7,335 nt of DNA from Candidatus Harrisonbacteria bacterium RIFCSPLOWO2_02_FULL_45_10c (GCA_001818705.1 MHJM01000010.1:27191-34525); one strand, 5' to 3'. Numbered from the stretch's first letter, positions 1 through 5,579 are shown. A program made the numbers and translations. Notes: generated from the letters alone by a model not told the origin.

Positions 1-1262
1 TGGAAAAACAGCGCGAGCCGATTAATGAAAATAAAAAAATCGAGGAGGTGGCGACGCTTTCGGCAAAAAATCCGGAAATCGGAAAATTAATCGCCGAAGT
101 TATGGAGAAAGTCGGCCGCGACGGAGTAGTCACAATTGAGGATTCCAATACGATCTCTAATACCTTTGATATTGTTGAAGGAATGCAGTTTGATCGGGGT
201 TATATTTCCCCTTATATGGTTACTAACAGCGAGCGGATGGAGGCGGCGCTGGAGGATCCGCATATTTTGGTCACCGATAAAAAGATTTCTTCCATTCAGG
301 AATTATTGCCGTTATTGGAAAAACTGGTTCAAGCCGGCAAGAAAGAACTGGTGATTGTCGCTGATGAAGTGGAAGGCGAGGCCTTGGCAACTCTGGTGGT
401 CAATAAGCTCCGCGGAATTTTTTCGGTACTGGCGGTAAAAGCGCCGGGTTTCGGCGACCGCCGGAAGGAGATGCTGCAGGATATCTGCGTCGTGACCGGC
501 GCCCAGTTTATTTCTGAAGAGCTCGGCCGAAAATTTGATACCGTTACTTTTGACGATTTAGGAAAAGCGCATCGGGTGGTTTCCAATAAGGACAATACGA
601 CGATTGTCGGCGGCAATGGTTCCAAAAAAGATATTGAAGAGCGGGTTGCCCAGATCAAGAACCAATTGAAGAAAACCGATTCTGATTTTGACAAGGATAA
701 ATTAAAAGAGCGGCTGGGTAAATTATCCGGAGGCGTGGCGGTGATCAAAGTCGGCGCGCCGACGGAATCCGCGCAGAAAGAATTGAAACAGCGCGTGGAA
801 GACGCGGTGGCGGCGACTCGGGCGGCGATGGAAGAGGGAGTAGTGCCCGGCGGCGGCATGGCCTTGCTGCATGCGAAAAATGAAGCCGTCGGTTCTCCGG
901 CATCCTATAATTCCGTTTCTGAGGCGGCCAAATTCATCTTGGCGCAAGCGCTCCAGTCGCCATTGAAATCAATCGTGGAAAACAGCGGGAAAGAATACGC
1001 GAAAGTTCTGACAGAAATCGGAAAGAACAGCAATAATTGGCAGGGCTTTAACGCTTACACCAACCAGGTGGAGGATTTGAAAAAGGCGGGAGTGGTAGAC
1101 CCTTTGAAAGTAACTAAGACCGCGTTTTTGAATGCGATTTCGGTCGCCGCGACTTATCTGACCATCGGCGTGTCTTTGACCGAAAAACCGGAGCCGAAAA
1201 CTCCGCCCATGGGCGGCGGTGGCGGCATGCCGGGAATGGGCGGAATGGATATGGGAATGTAG
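1..1262 (+). CDS. groEL: Chaperonin GroEL (60 kDa chaperonin), 5' end missing
   Basis: ATP-driven folding chamber subunit of the cytoplasm, working with GroES. The frame is open from base 3, and residues before the GTG at 48 already match the family, so that GTG is internal and the true start lies upstream. About 419 residues are present, against about 548 for a full GroEL. The N-terminal equatorial segment with the first ATP-binding motifs is outside the window. Visible landmarks are the intermediate and apical segments EGMQFDRGYISPYM and DVEGEALATLVVNKLRG-like (here DEVEGEALATLVVNKLRG), then KAPGFGDRRKEMLQDI. Next come RVEDAVAATRAAMEEGVVPGGG (the ATPase Asp of RVEDA and the nucleotide-loop glycines) and VVDPLKVT, carrying the second equatorial Asp. 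The tail is the usual Gly/Met-rich repeat ending GMGGMDMGM. The usual AGGG is PGGG here, a mild difference. No clear terminator follows directly; the first T-run hairpin on this strand is at 1658-1687. Identification is near certain. Confidence 0.98.
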   Translation, partial: EKQREPINENKKIEEVATLSAKNPEIGKLIAEVMEKVGRDGVVTIEDSNTISNTFDIVEGMQFDRGYISPYMVTNSERMEAALEDPHILVTDKKISSIQELLPLLEKLVQAGKKELVIVADEVEGEALATLVVNKLRGIFSVLAVKAPGFGDRRKEMLQDICVVTGAQFISEELGRKFDTVTFDDLGKAHRVVSNKDNTTIVGGNGSKKDIEERVAQIKNQLKKTDSDFDKDKLKERLGKLSGGVAVIKVGAPTESAQKELKQRVEDAVAATRAAMEEGVVPGGGMALLHAKNEAVGSPASYNSVSEAAKFILAQALQSPLKSIVENSGKEYAKVLTEIGKNSNNWQGFNAYTNQVEDLKKAGVVDPLKVTKTAFLNAISVAATYLTIGVSLTEKPEPKTPPMGGGGGMPGMGGMDMGM

Positions 1263-1272
1263 CGCTCGCTGC

Positions 1273-1630
1273 CTATCTGTCTCTTACCTAAGCAACAGAT
1301 TCTTCTCCTCTCCGAAACCCGCGCAGGCGAAACGGGCCGGGTGCTCCAGAGGAGTGATTGCCTGAGAGAACCGCGGTTCTCTTGCTCTAGCGGCAAGAGC
1401 CCGCTACGCCTCGGCAGAAAAAATCCCTCCGCCAGCTGGCGGAGGGATAACCAGCTTTTTCTGCCTGCGGAGTTTCTCCACGACAACCACTCCTCTGGAG
1501 CGAGTGAGCCGAGCACTAGCGAGTTTCCTCGCTGGGGAAACGAGCGGGTTGAGGGAGGAGAAAATCTGGAGCGAAAATTGCCGTATGAAACACCGGCAGA
1601 TCGGCTAAAGAGATTTTCCAAAACAGATAG
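1273..1630. ncRNA. Candidate large structured RNA (about 360 nt), family not recognised
   Basis: No supported protein is encoded here, but long-range complementary segments nest neatly. Ends: 1273-1280 with 1623-1630 (8 bp, perfect). Second helix: 1296-1310 with 1555-1568 (14 bp, one bulged C), continued by 1316-1322 with 1544-1550 (7 bp). Third: 1343-1356 with 1488-1501 (14 bp, perfect). Local hairpins lie at 1365-1382, 1379-1399 (alternative to the former), 1413-1465, 1467-1481 and 1518-1533. Strand is unsettled. Read on the minus strand, the third helix grows to 20 bp through two G-U pairs (1357/1487, 1361/1483), hairpin 1467-1481 gains one G-U, and 1518-1533 gets a GAAA (GNRA) loop. These favour minus. 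A T-run terminator at 1658-1687 fits plus. I saw no RNase P, tmRNA, SRP RNA or group II domain V signatures on either strand. A stack of inserted palindromes is the main alternative. Confidence 0.5.
1413..1465. repeat. Nested perfect hairpin with a 26-bp palindrome core
   Basis: The core at 1423-1448 is a perfect 26-bp palindrome built on CCGCCAGCTGGCGG, with arms of 13 bases and no loop. Around it sits a second perfect 10-bp stem, GGCAGAAAAA (1413-1422) with TTTTTCTGCC (1456-1465), with 7 unpaired bases on the 3' side only. The loop-free palindrome inside an otherwise ordinary stem looks like an inserted short palindromic repeat. Similar GGCGGA-ended arms recur at 4911-4954. Whether it is a dispersed genomic repeat cannot be seen from one window. 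Confidence 0.7.
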
Positions 1631-1657
1631 CCAAAGTTCGCTTTAGTTGGATAATAT

Positions 1658-1687
1658 ATTCGCTTGCATAAAGCGAGTTTTTGTTTT
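1658..1687 (+). terminator. Hairpin plus T-run, overlapping the next promoter
   Basis: The stem is ATTCGCTT/AAGCGAGT (8 bp with one T-G pair) around the loop GCATA, followed by TTTTTGTTTT. It would end plus-strand transcripts coming from groEL or from the structured region after it. The loop and the 3' arm are also the -35 box and spacer of the promoter at 1664-1692. Confidence 0.6.
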
Positions 1688-1692
1688 ATACT
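1664..1692 (+). promoter_or_regulatory. Sigma70-type promoter for the 78-residue gene
   Basis: TTGCAT (1664-1669), a 17-base spacer and TATACT (1687-1692) match the -35/-10 consensus well. The predicted transcript start near 1699 gives a leader of about 32 bases before the ATG at 1731. Its -35 lies in the loop of the terminator hairpin. Confidence 0.6.
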
Positions 1693-1730
1693 ATCCGCAG
1701 CATATTAAAAACTTTTTGGAGGATATCCCA

Positions 1731-1967
1731 ATGGCACAAATGGTTATCGATTATGCCGGAAAATTGCGGTATGGAACCCCGTTATCGCTGGTTAAAAAAA
1801 TGGCGTTGTATAATGATCTTTCCGTTGATGAATACATGAAAGTAATGCTGAAGCGTGAGCATTTGGCGCATCGTTTGCCAGAATTTCGTGGCCGGACACT
1901 TTCCCAGCGCTGCAAATTTTTTCTCAAGATATTGGATAGTTTTGGAGCGCTGCATATTTTACGATAA
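1731..1967 (+). CDS. Small orphan protein, 78 residues
   Basis: I do not recognise this protein. The ATG at 1731 is chosen because GGAGG (1718-1722) sits 8 bases upstream and a promoter lies just before it; the longer frame back to 1647 would run through that promoter. A second in-frame ATG at 1740 is less well placed. The protein is basic (many Lys/Arg, especially residues 41-65) and predicted mostly helical from its pattern, with no signal peptide or membrane segment. It has one cysteine (C61), so no metal site is apparent. The segment LSLVKKMALYNDLSVDEYMK (19-38) could be a short helix-turn-helix-like pair of helices, but that is only a guess. It stands alone as its own transcription unit between two hairpin/promoter elements. 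The good translation and transcription signals make it a likely real gene. Confidence 0.7.
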   Translation: MAQMVIDYAGKLRYGTPLSLVKKMALYNDLSVDEYMKVMLKREHLAHRLPEFRGRTLSQRCKFFLKILDSFGALHILR

Positions 1968-1986
1968 AGAGATAGAAAAATAAAAC

Positions 1987-2019
1987 TCGCTTGCAAAAGC
2001 GGATTCTTTATTCTATTTT
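1987..2019 (+). promoter_or_regulatory. Hairpin overlapping a promoter for the deaminase gene
   Basis: The hairpin TCGCTT-GCAA-AAGCGG (1987-2002) is followed by a T-rich but interrupted run, making it a weak terminator for the upstream gene. Within it, TTGCAA (1991-1996), a 17-base spacer and TATTTT (2014-2019) form a moderate -35/-10 pair, with a start near 2026 and a leader of about 25 bases. Layout and sequence closely resemble the element at 1658-1692. Confidence 0.45.
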
Positions 2020-2050
2020 AGAAACAGTTTCTTTCTAAAGGAGATAGAGG

Positions 2051-2608
2051 ATGCCGGAAAAAGCCGAACGGCTGACGTTTTTGGAATATGGCGCCTTGCT
2101 GGCGTTTGCCGCTTCCTGCCGGTCAACCTGTCCGCGCGCCCATGTCGGCTGCGCTTTGTTCAATAGTGAAAAAGTAGTGGTGGCTACCGGTTACAACGGC
2201 GCTCCGCCCGGCGAGCCGCAGTGCGACCAAGTCGGCTGCCTGATGAATAATGACCATTGCGTCCGCGCCCGCCACGCCGAAGAAAACGCTTGCCGTTTTT
2301 CCGGAGCAACGGCGATTGTTAATGGCTACGCTTTTGTGACTATCCGCCCCTGCCGGAATTGTTTTGATGATCTGGTGCGCCATGATATTAAAAATGTGTT
2401 CTACCTGAACGATTACCGGAACGAATTGGCGAAAGATTACATTGATGAAGTGTGTAAAGAAAAGGGGATCCGATTGGAGAAATTGGAATTGGATCCGGTG
2501 AAACTGCTGCAAAAACCTCTTTCATTCCATCAGGGTCCCGGCGGCCTTTTGACCTCCCATTACCGCCTGAGCATTGAGGAACAAATCCCGCCGATGATGG
2601 AACATTAA
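2051..2608 (+). CDS. dCMP deaminase-family zinc enzyme (deoxycytidylate deaminase)
   Basis: Cytoplasmic enzyme expected to convert dCMP to dUMP, the substrate of the ThyA encoded just downstream. The start ATG has AAAGGAG (2037-2043) 7 bases upstream. The 185 residues show the cytidine/deoxycytidylate deaminase fold signature: HAE (H75, E77 as proton shuttle) and PCRNC (P100, C101, C104), giving the zinc ligands H75, C101 and C104. The segments CPRAHVGCALF, GYNGAPPGEPQC and VGCLMNNDHCVRARHAEENA are typical of the ComEB-like bacterial dCMP deaminases with extra cysteines before the HAE motif, which may hold a second structural zinc. The C-terminal 35 residues (LLQKPLSFHQGPGG onward) extend past the core and are not familiar. 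A sister function such as blasticidin or general cytidine deamination is unlikely given this pattern and the thyA neighbour. It forms its own unit, ended by the terminator at 2624-2647. Confidence 0.9.
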   Translation: MPEKAERLTFLEYGALLAFAASCRSTCPRAHVGCALFNSEKVVVATGYNGAPPGEPQCDQVGCLMNNDHCVRARHAEENACRFSGATAIVNGYAFVTIRPCRNCFDDLVRHDIKNVFYLNDYRNELAKDYIDEVCKEKGIRLEKLELDPVKLLQKPLSFHQGPGGLLTSHYRLSIEEQIPPMMEH

Positions 2609-2623
2609 TATTTTAATCCTATT

Positions 2624-2647
2624 AAACCCGCCTTAAAGCGGGTTTTT
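2624..2647 (+). terminator. Rho-independent terminator after the deaminase gene
   Basis: The stem AAACCCGC/GCGGGTTT (8 bp, 6-base loop) runs directly into TTTTT, 15 bases after the deaminase stop codon. Confidence 0.85.
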
Positions 2648-2650
2648 AAA

Positions 2651-2692
2651 TTGTTTACATTATATGCACGTACGGTTTTATAATGTAAACAA
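2651..2692. promoter_or_regulatory. 42-bp dyad with promoter boxes in both arms (likely operator for thyA-folA)
   Basis: TTGTTTACATTATA (2651-2664) and its perfect inverse TATAATGTAAACAA (2679-2692) flank a 14-base spacer whose exact centre is the palindrome CGTACG (2669-2674). On plus, TTTACA (2654-2659), 19 bases and TATAAT (2679-2684) make a promoter. Symmetry gives the same boxes at the same spacing on minus. A dimeric regulator binding the arms would cover the polymerase site. The dyad could also act as a cruciform or RNA hairpin, but it has no T-run of its own. Confidence 0.65.
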
Positions 2693-2721
2693 TTGATTTT
2701 GGGGTTTTGGCGGTGTAGACT
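2693..2721 (+). promoter_or_regulatory. Second possible thyA promoter
   Basis: TTGATT (2693-2698), a 17-base spacer and TAGACT (2716-2721) match the consensus at 4 of 6 bases in each box. The -35 begins directly after the dyad, so a factor bound there would touch this promoter too. The start near 2728 would leave a leader of about 27 bases. Confidence 0.35.
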
Positions 2722-2754
2722 GTAGGCAGTTCAAAAATAATTGAGGAGGAGAAA

Positions 2755-3648
2755 GTGAAACAATACCTTGAGGTCTTGCGCGATATCCGGGAAAACGGAG
2801 AATCGCAGGATGATCGCACCGGTGTCGGCACGGTCAGCGTGTTCGGCCGAACCATGCGGTTTGATTTGAATGATGGATTCCCGTTAGTGACTACAAAAAA
2901 AATGTTTTTGCGGGGAGTTATCGCTGAATTGCTGTGGTTTTTAAGCGGCGAGACGAATATTCGTCCGCTGGTTTTGCAAGATGTGCATATTTGGGACGCA
3001 TGGCCTTATAAACAGTATTGCTACGCGGTGAAGTTTGGAATGCCGCTGCCGAATTTTACTCAGGACGAATTTATTAAAAAAATTCGTGATGATGAAAAAT
3101 TCGGCCGCCGATGGGGAAATCTTGGTCCCGTGTACGGCAAGCAATGGCGCGCCTGGGAAGGCAAAAGCGGATCAGTAATTGACCAAATTAATGAAGTAGT
3201 TGAATTGATTAAGATAGATCCTTCCAGTCGGCGATTGATCGTGAGCGCTTGGAATGTCGCGGAAATTCAAAATATGGCGCTTCCGCCATGCCATTGCCTG
3301 TTTCAATTCCGGATATCTAACGGGCGTTTGTCTTGCATTTTGTATCAGCGGAGCTGTGACATGTTTCTCGGCGTCCCGTTCAACATTGCCTCCTACGCGC
3401 TATTGACGATCATGGTTGCGTTTGTGACCGGGCTGGCAGTCGGCGAATTCACGCACTTTCTCGGCGACGCGCACATTTATAAAAATCATTTTTCGCAGGT
3501 AGATGAGCAATTGCGGCGTGAGCCGCGAAAGCTTCCTCGTATCGGCATCAATCGCAACGTAAAATCAATTTTTGATTTTCAGCCGAAAGATTTTGAACTG
3601 ATCGGCTATGACCCGCATCCGGCAATCAAAGGCAAGGTGGCGGTATGA
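2755..3648 (+). CDS. thyA: Thymidylate synthase ThyA
   Basis: Cytoplasmic dimeric enzyme that makes dTMP from dUMP with 5,10-methylene-tetrahydrofolate, releasing dihydrofolate. The start is GTG, supported by AGGAGG (2744-2749) 5 bases upstream and by the family-typical opening KQYLEVLRDI. Visible catalytic landmarks are R21 in DRTGVGT (phosphate binding), R159-R160 in SSRRLIVSAWN, nucleophile C179 in LPPCHC, D202 and N210 in RSCDMFLGVPFNIASYALL (folate and uracil contacts), and H240/Y242 in DAHIYKNH. The end HPAIKGKVAV matches the family C-terminus, so the TGA is a true stop. At 297 residues it is longer than the 264 of E. coli, with the extra length between about residues 80 and 135, as in many other bacterial ThyA. 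The stop overlaps the folA start (ATGA), indicating translational coupling. All key residues are present, so it should be active. Confidence 0.98.
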   Translation: MKQYLEVLRDIRENGESQDDRTGVGTVSVFGRTMRFDLNDGFPLVTTKKMFLRGVIAELLWFLSGETNIRPLVLQDVHIWDAWPYKQYCYAVKFGMPLPNFTQDEFIKKIRDDEKFGRRWGNLGPVYGKQWRAWEGKSGSVIDQINEVVELIKIDPSSRRLIVSAWNVAEIQNMALPPCHCLFQFRISNGRLSCILYQRSCDMFLGVPFNIASYALLTIMVAFVTGLAVGEFTHFLGDAHIYKNHFSQVDEQLRREPRKLPRIGINRNVKSIFDFQPKDFELIGYDPHPAIKGKVAV

Positions 3649-4145
3649 TTAACATCATTGTGGCGATGGATGAGAATCGGGTGATTGGGAAAAGAGGTAG
3701 GATTCCCTGGCATATCAGCGATGATATTAAGCGTTTCAAGCGTTTAACTATGGGACATCCAGTAATTATGGGCCGAAAGACTTTCGAATCTATTTGTTCT
3801 AATCTTGGCAAGCCATTACCAGGGCGTACGAATGTCGTGGTGACGCGGTCTCATAAATATGATGCGAAGCCAGGATGCGTTATATTTCATTCTCTGGAAA
3901 AGGCACTTTTGTTTGTTGAGCATCAGCAGGCATTTGTCATTGGCGGCGGCGAAATCTATAAGCAATGTTTGGATCGAGCGGACCGGCTTTATGTGACGCA
4001 TGTCCGAGATAGTTTTAATGGCGATACCTATTTTCCAAAGGTTGATTCGCAACGCTGGAAACTGATTGAACATGAAGAGCATCCGAAAAAACATCCCAAG
4101 GTAAAGATACCGTATGCGTTTGCGACATACGCGCGCGTGTTCTAA
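3645..4145 (+). CDS. folA: Dihydrofolate reductase FolA
   Basis: NADPH-dependent enzyme reducing the dihydrofolate produced by ThyA to tetrahydrofolate; target of trimethoprim-type antifolates in general. The ATG overlaps the thyA TGA by four bases, so it is read by ribosomes finishing thyA. The 166 residues align along the whole length with E. coli-type DHFR: IVAMDENRVIGK, W22, catalytic D27 in PWHISDDIKRFK (same numbering as E. coli), PVIMGRKTFESI for cofactor binding, LPGRTNVVVTR with the glutamate-tail arginine, and FVIGGGEIYKQ with the NADPH glycines. RLYVTHVRDSFNGDTYFP follows, with the active-site threonine. Length is normal. No sign of damage or of a resistance-cassette setting. A strong terminator follows. 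Confidence 0.97.
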   Translation: MINIIVAMDENRVIGKRGRIPWHISDDIKRFKRLTMGHPVIMGRKTFESICSNLGKPLPGRTNVVVTRSHKYDAKPGCVIFHSLEKALLFVEHQQAFVIGGGEIYKQCLDRADRLYVTHVRDSFNGDTYFPKVDSQRWKLIEHEEHPKKHPKVKIPYAFATYARVF

Positions 4146-4152
4146 GTGATAC

Positions 4153-4185
4153 ATCCCGCTGAGTTTGACTCGGCGGGATTTTTTT
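4153..4185 (+). terminator. Rho-independent terminator after folA
   Basis: ATCCCGCTGAG (4153-4163) and CTCGGCGGGAT (4169-4179) pair over 11 bp with one T-G, with a 5-base loop, then at least six T. It ends the thyA-folA transcript. Confidence 0.92.
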
Positions 4186-4191
4186 ATTCAT

Positions 4192-4220
4192 TTGACGGCT
4201 AGAGGTTTATATGTTATTTT
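4192..4220 (+). promoter_or_regulatory. Promoter with extended -10 for the 215-residue gene
   Basis: TTGACG (4192-4197), a 17-base spacer and TATTTT (4215-4220), preceded by TGT as in extended -10 promoters. The start near 4227 leaves a leader of about 30 bases that carries the strong AAGGAGG site. It begins 7 bases after the folA terminator. Confidence 0.65.
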
Positions 4221-4257
4221 ATTGATAGTTTATTTTCTAATTCCAAGGAGGCTGTTT

Positions 4258-4905
4258 ATGGAGATTCAACTTTTTCGAAGGCCGACCGTTAATGACATTA
4301 AACTGGAACTGATGCTTTCCGAGCCCATCGATGCGTATATGGCTATTTCCAAAGAAGAAGAAAAAATATGGAATGCCTGGCTGCCAGATGGTTTTGGCGG
4401 TCCGGTTCCGTTAATCGAGCCGGATGAACTAGAAGATCATTTTTCTGATAAGGGCATCGAGTTTCCGGAAAAGGTGAAACAAGAATTAGCGCTGAATAAA
4501 AAATTGTTCGGATATTATCTGGTTGATTATGTCCGGCATGGGAAGCAGTACGAGGTTTTGCTCAAAGGCTGGCCGCGCAGCGGTGATGATGATCAAAACG
4601 AATATCTGATTGTCCGCTGGGGGCAGAAATTATTGCCGGTTACCCAGATTCAAAAATATCTAACTAAATCCCGCCGCCGAGAATTCTGGGCCAAGTTTTT
4701 ACTTGATGCGGATGATAATGCCTTACACTTTACGCGCCTTTTCGCTGTTGCCATGGGAGTAAGTACCTTGCTAGACCCCGCAACCTTTGGCAGATGGTTT
4801 ATCGGGACCCTGTTGTTTTCTATCGCGGCGCATTTTTGCAAATTTTGCGCGCGACGTGTTTCCATTGAAAGTTTTCTAAAGCAATATCGTTTTCAAGTCC
4901 AGTAG
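4258..4905 (+). CDS. Orphan protein with C-terminal membrane hairpin, 215 residues
   Basis: I do not recognise this protein. The ATG at 4258 has AAGGAGG (4245-4251) 6 bases upstream and a promoter before it; the frame extends further back only through the folA terminator, so that part is not used. Residues 1-150 are soluble-looking and mixed charged, with an acidic stretch (IEPDELEDHFSDKGIEFPEK, 53-72) and aromatic-rich segments such as LFGYYLVDYVRHGKQYEVLLKGWP. A basic patch (KSRRREFWAK, 137-146) precedes two hydrophobic stretches, about 158-172 and 178-196, that could form a re-entrant or two-pass membrane hairpin. CKFCARR follows the second. There is no N-terminal signal peptide, so the large domain is probably cytoplasmic and anchored at its C-terminus. 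It is transcribed alone; neighbours give no functional clue. Confidence 0.8.
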   Translation: MEIQLFRRPTVNDIKLELMLSEPIDAYMAISKEEEKIWNAWLPDGFGGPVPLIEPDELEDHFSDKGIEFPEKVKQELALNKKLFGYYLVDYVRHGKQYEVLLKGWPRSGDDDQNEYLIVRWGQKLLPVTQIQKYLTKSRRREFWAKFLLDADDNALHFTRLFAVAMGVSTLLDPATFGRWFIGTLLFSIAAHFCKFCARRVSIESFLKQYRFQVQ

Positions 4906-4910
4906 CACGT

Positions 4911-4957
4911 ATCCGCTAAGCCAAACCACGTAGAACGTGGCAGGCTTGGCGGATTTT
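4911..4957 (+). terminator. Long two-part hairpin after the 215-residue gene
   Basis: ATCCGCTAAGCC (4911-4922) pairs with GGCTTGGCGGAT (4943-4954) over 12 bp including one T-G. Inside is a second stem, CCACG/CGTGG, with loop TAGAA (4926-4940). TTTT-CA-TTTT follows. It is a plausible terminator, and its shape also resembles a short dispersed palindromic repeat. Confidence 0.6.
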
Positions 4958-4974
4958 CATTTTAATCCAGTTTT

Positions 4975-4983
4975 TGGTATACT
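4975..4983 (+). promoter_or_regulatory. Extended -10 promoter for lemA
   Basis: TGG-TATACT (-10 at 4978-4983) with a poor -35 (TTTTCA at 4954-4959, 18-base spacer). The start near 4990 leaves an AT-rich leader of about 28 bases before the lemA ATG, without a recognisable Shine-Dalgarno site. Confidence 0.5.
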
Positions 4984-5017
4984 CTATTTAATTAATAAAA
5001 AAAGTCGTTTATATATT

Positions 5018-5569
5018 ATGAAAAAAACTTGGATAATTTTAGCGGTTATCGGCGTGGCGTTATTGTATAGTTTCAGCGTTTATAACAGCCTGGTCGGCAA
5101 AAATGAAACGGTAGACGGCCAGTGGGCGCAGGTAGAGAGCCAGTATCAGCGCCGGTTTGATCTGATTCCTAATCTAGTGGAATCGGTCAAGGGTTCAATG
5201 AAGCAGGAGCAGGCGGTATTTACGGCGATTGCCGATGCCCGCACCAAATATTCCGGGGCCGGAACGATTGACGCGAAAGCCAAAGCGGCCGGCGAGGTAG
5301 AAAGCGCTTTCGCGCGGCTATTGGCGGTGATGGAAAACTATCCGCAGTTAAAATCTTCGGAAAATGTCCAGACTCTGATGGTGCAGATTGAGGGAACGGA
5401 AAATCGGGTGAGCGTGGAGCGCCAGCGGTTTAATGACGCGGTGCGCGCGCTGAATGTGGCCGTAAAAGCGTTCCCGAGCAATATCGTAGCGAAACTTTTT
5501 GGTTTCGGAGAGCGGGCGTATTTTGAAGCGGTAGAGGCAGCGGCAGAAGCCCCAAAGGTGAACTTCTAG
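5018..5569 (+). CDS. lemA: LemA family membrane protein
   Basis: LemA family proteins are small, single-pass, mostly alpha-helical membrane proteins of unsettled function, often encoded with TPM-domain proteins as here. The ATG at 5018 begins MKKTWIILAVIGVALLYSF, a membrane anchor at about residues 4-22; the longer frame from 4937 crosses the hairpin and promoter, so it is rejected. The family core is complete: YNSLVGKNETVDGQWAQVES then YQRRFDLIPNLVESVKG (about 43-59), LMVQIEGTENRVSVERQRFNDAV (about 119-141), and FPSNIVAKLFGF (about 154-165). The helical middle would form a coiled bundle. At 183 residues it is of usual length. It lacks a clear Shine-Dalgarno site, unlike most genes here. The next gene starts 10 bases after the stop, so the two form an operon. 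Confidence 0.95.
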   Translation: MKKTWIILAVIGVALLYSFSVYNSLVGKNETVDGQWAQVESQYQRRFDLIPNLVESVKGSMKQEQAVFTAIADARTKYSGAGTIDAKAKAAGEVESAFARLLAVMENYPQLKSSENVQTLMVQIEGTENRVSVERQRFNDAVRALNVAVKAFPSNIVAKLFGFGERAYFEAVEAAAEAPKVNF

Positions 5570-5579
5570 GAAATATAAG

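Noticed and set aside
329..859. 176-residue frame antisense to groEL
   Set aside because: Ser/Pro/Thr-rich translation typical of the reverse of a conserved coding sequence; groEL is certain on the other strand.
1154..1621. Open frame of 155 residues on minus overlapping the groEL end
   Set aside because: It is antisense to the conserved groEL C-terminus and then passes through the inverted repeats; no start signal or family pattern.
1273..1630. RNase P RNA, tmRNA, SRP RNA or group II intron as the identity of the structured region
   Set aside because: I looked on both strands for GAGGAAAGTCC-type RNase P core, tRNA-like tmRNA ends with a TTCGA loop, the SRP GGAAG/AGCAG tip and a domain V hairpin; none is present, though a very divergent RNase P cannot be excluded by eye.
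1341..1646. Open frame of 101 residues on plus in the structured region
   Set aside because: GTG start without a ribosome site, composition rich in Ser/Arg with no domain pattern, and it runs through several perfect inverted repeats; it is better explained as chance openness in GC-rich structured DNA.
4165..4257. Longer N-terminus for the 215-residue protein
   Set aside because: The extension would begin inside the folA terminator hairpin and include the promoter; the ATG at 4258 has an excellent ribosome site.
4937..5017. Longer N-terminus for LemA
   Set aside because: It would cover the hairpin and promoter, and the LemA family starts with the membrane anchor at the ATG at 5018.
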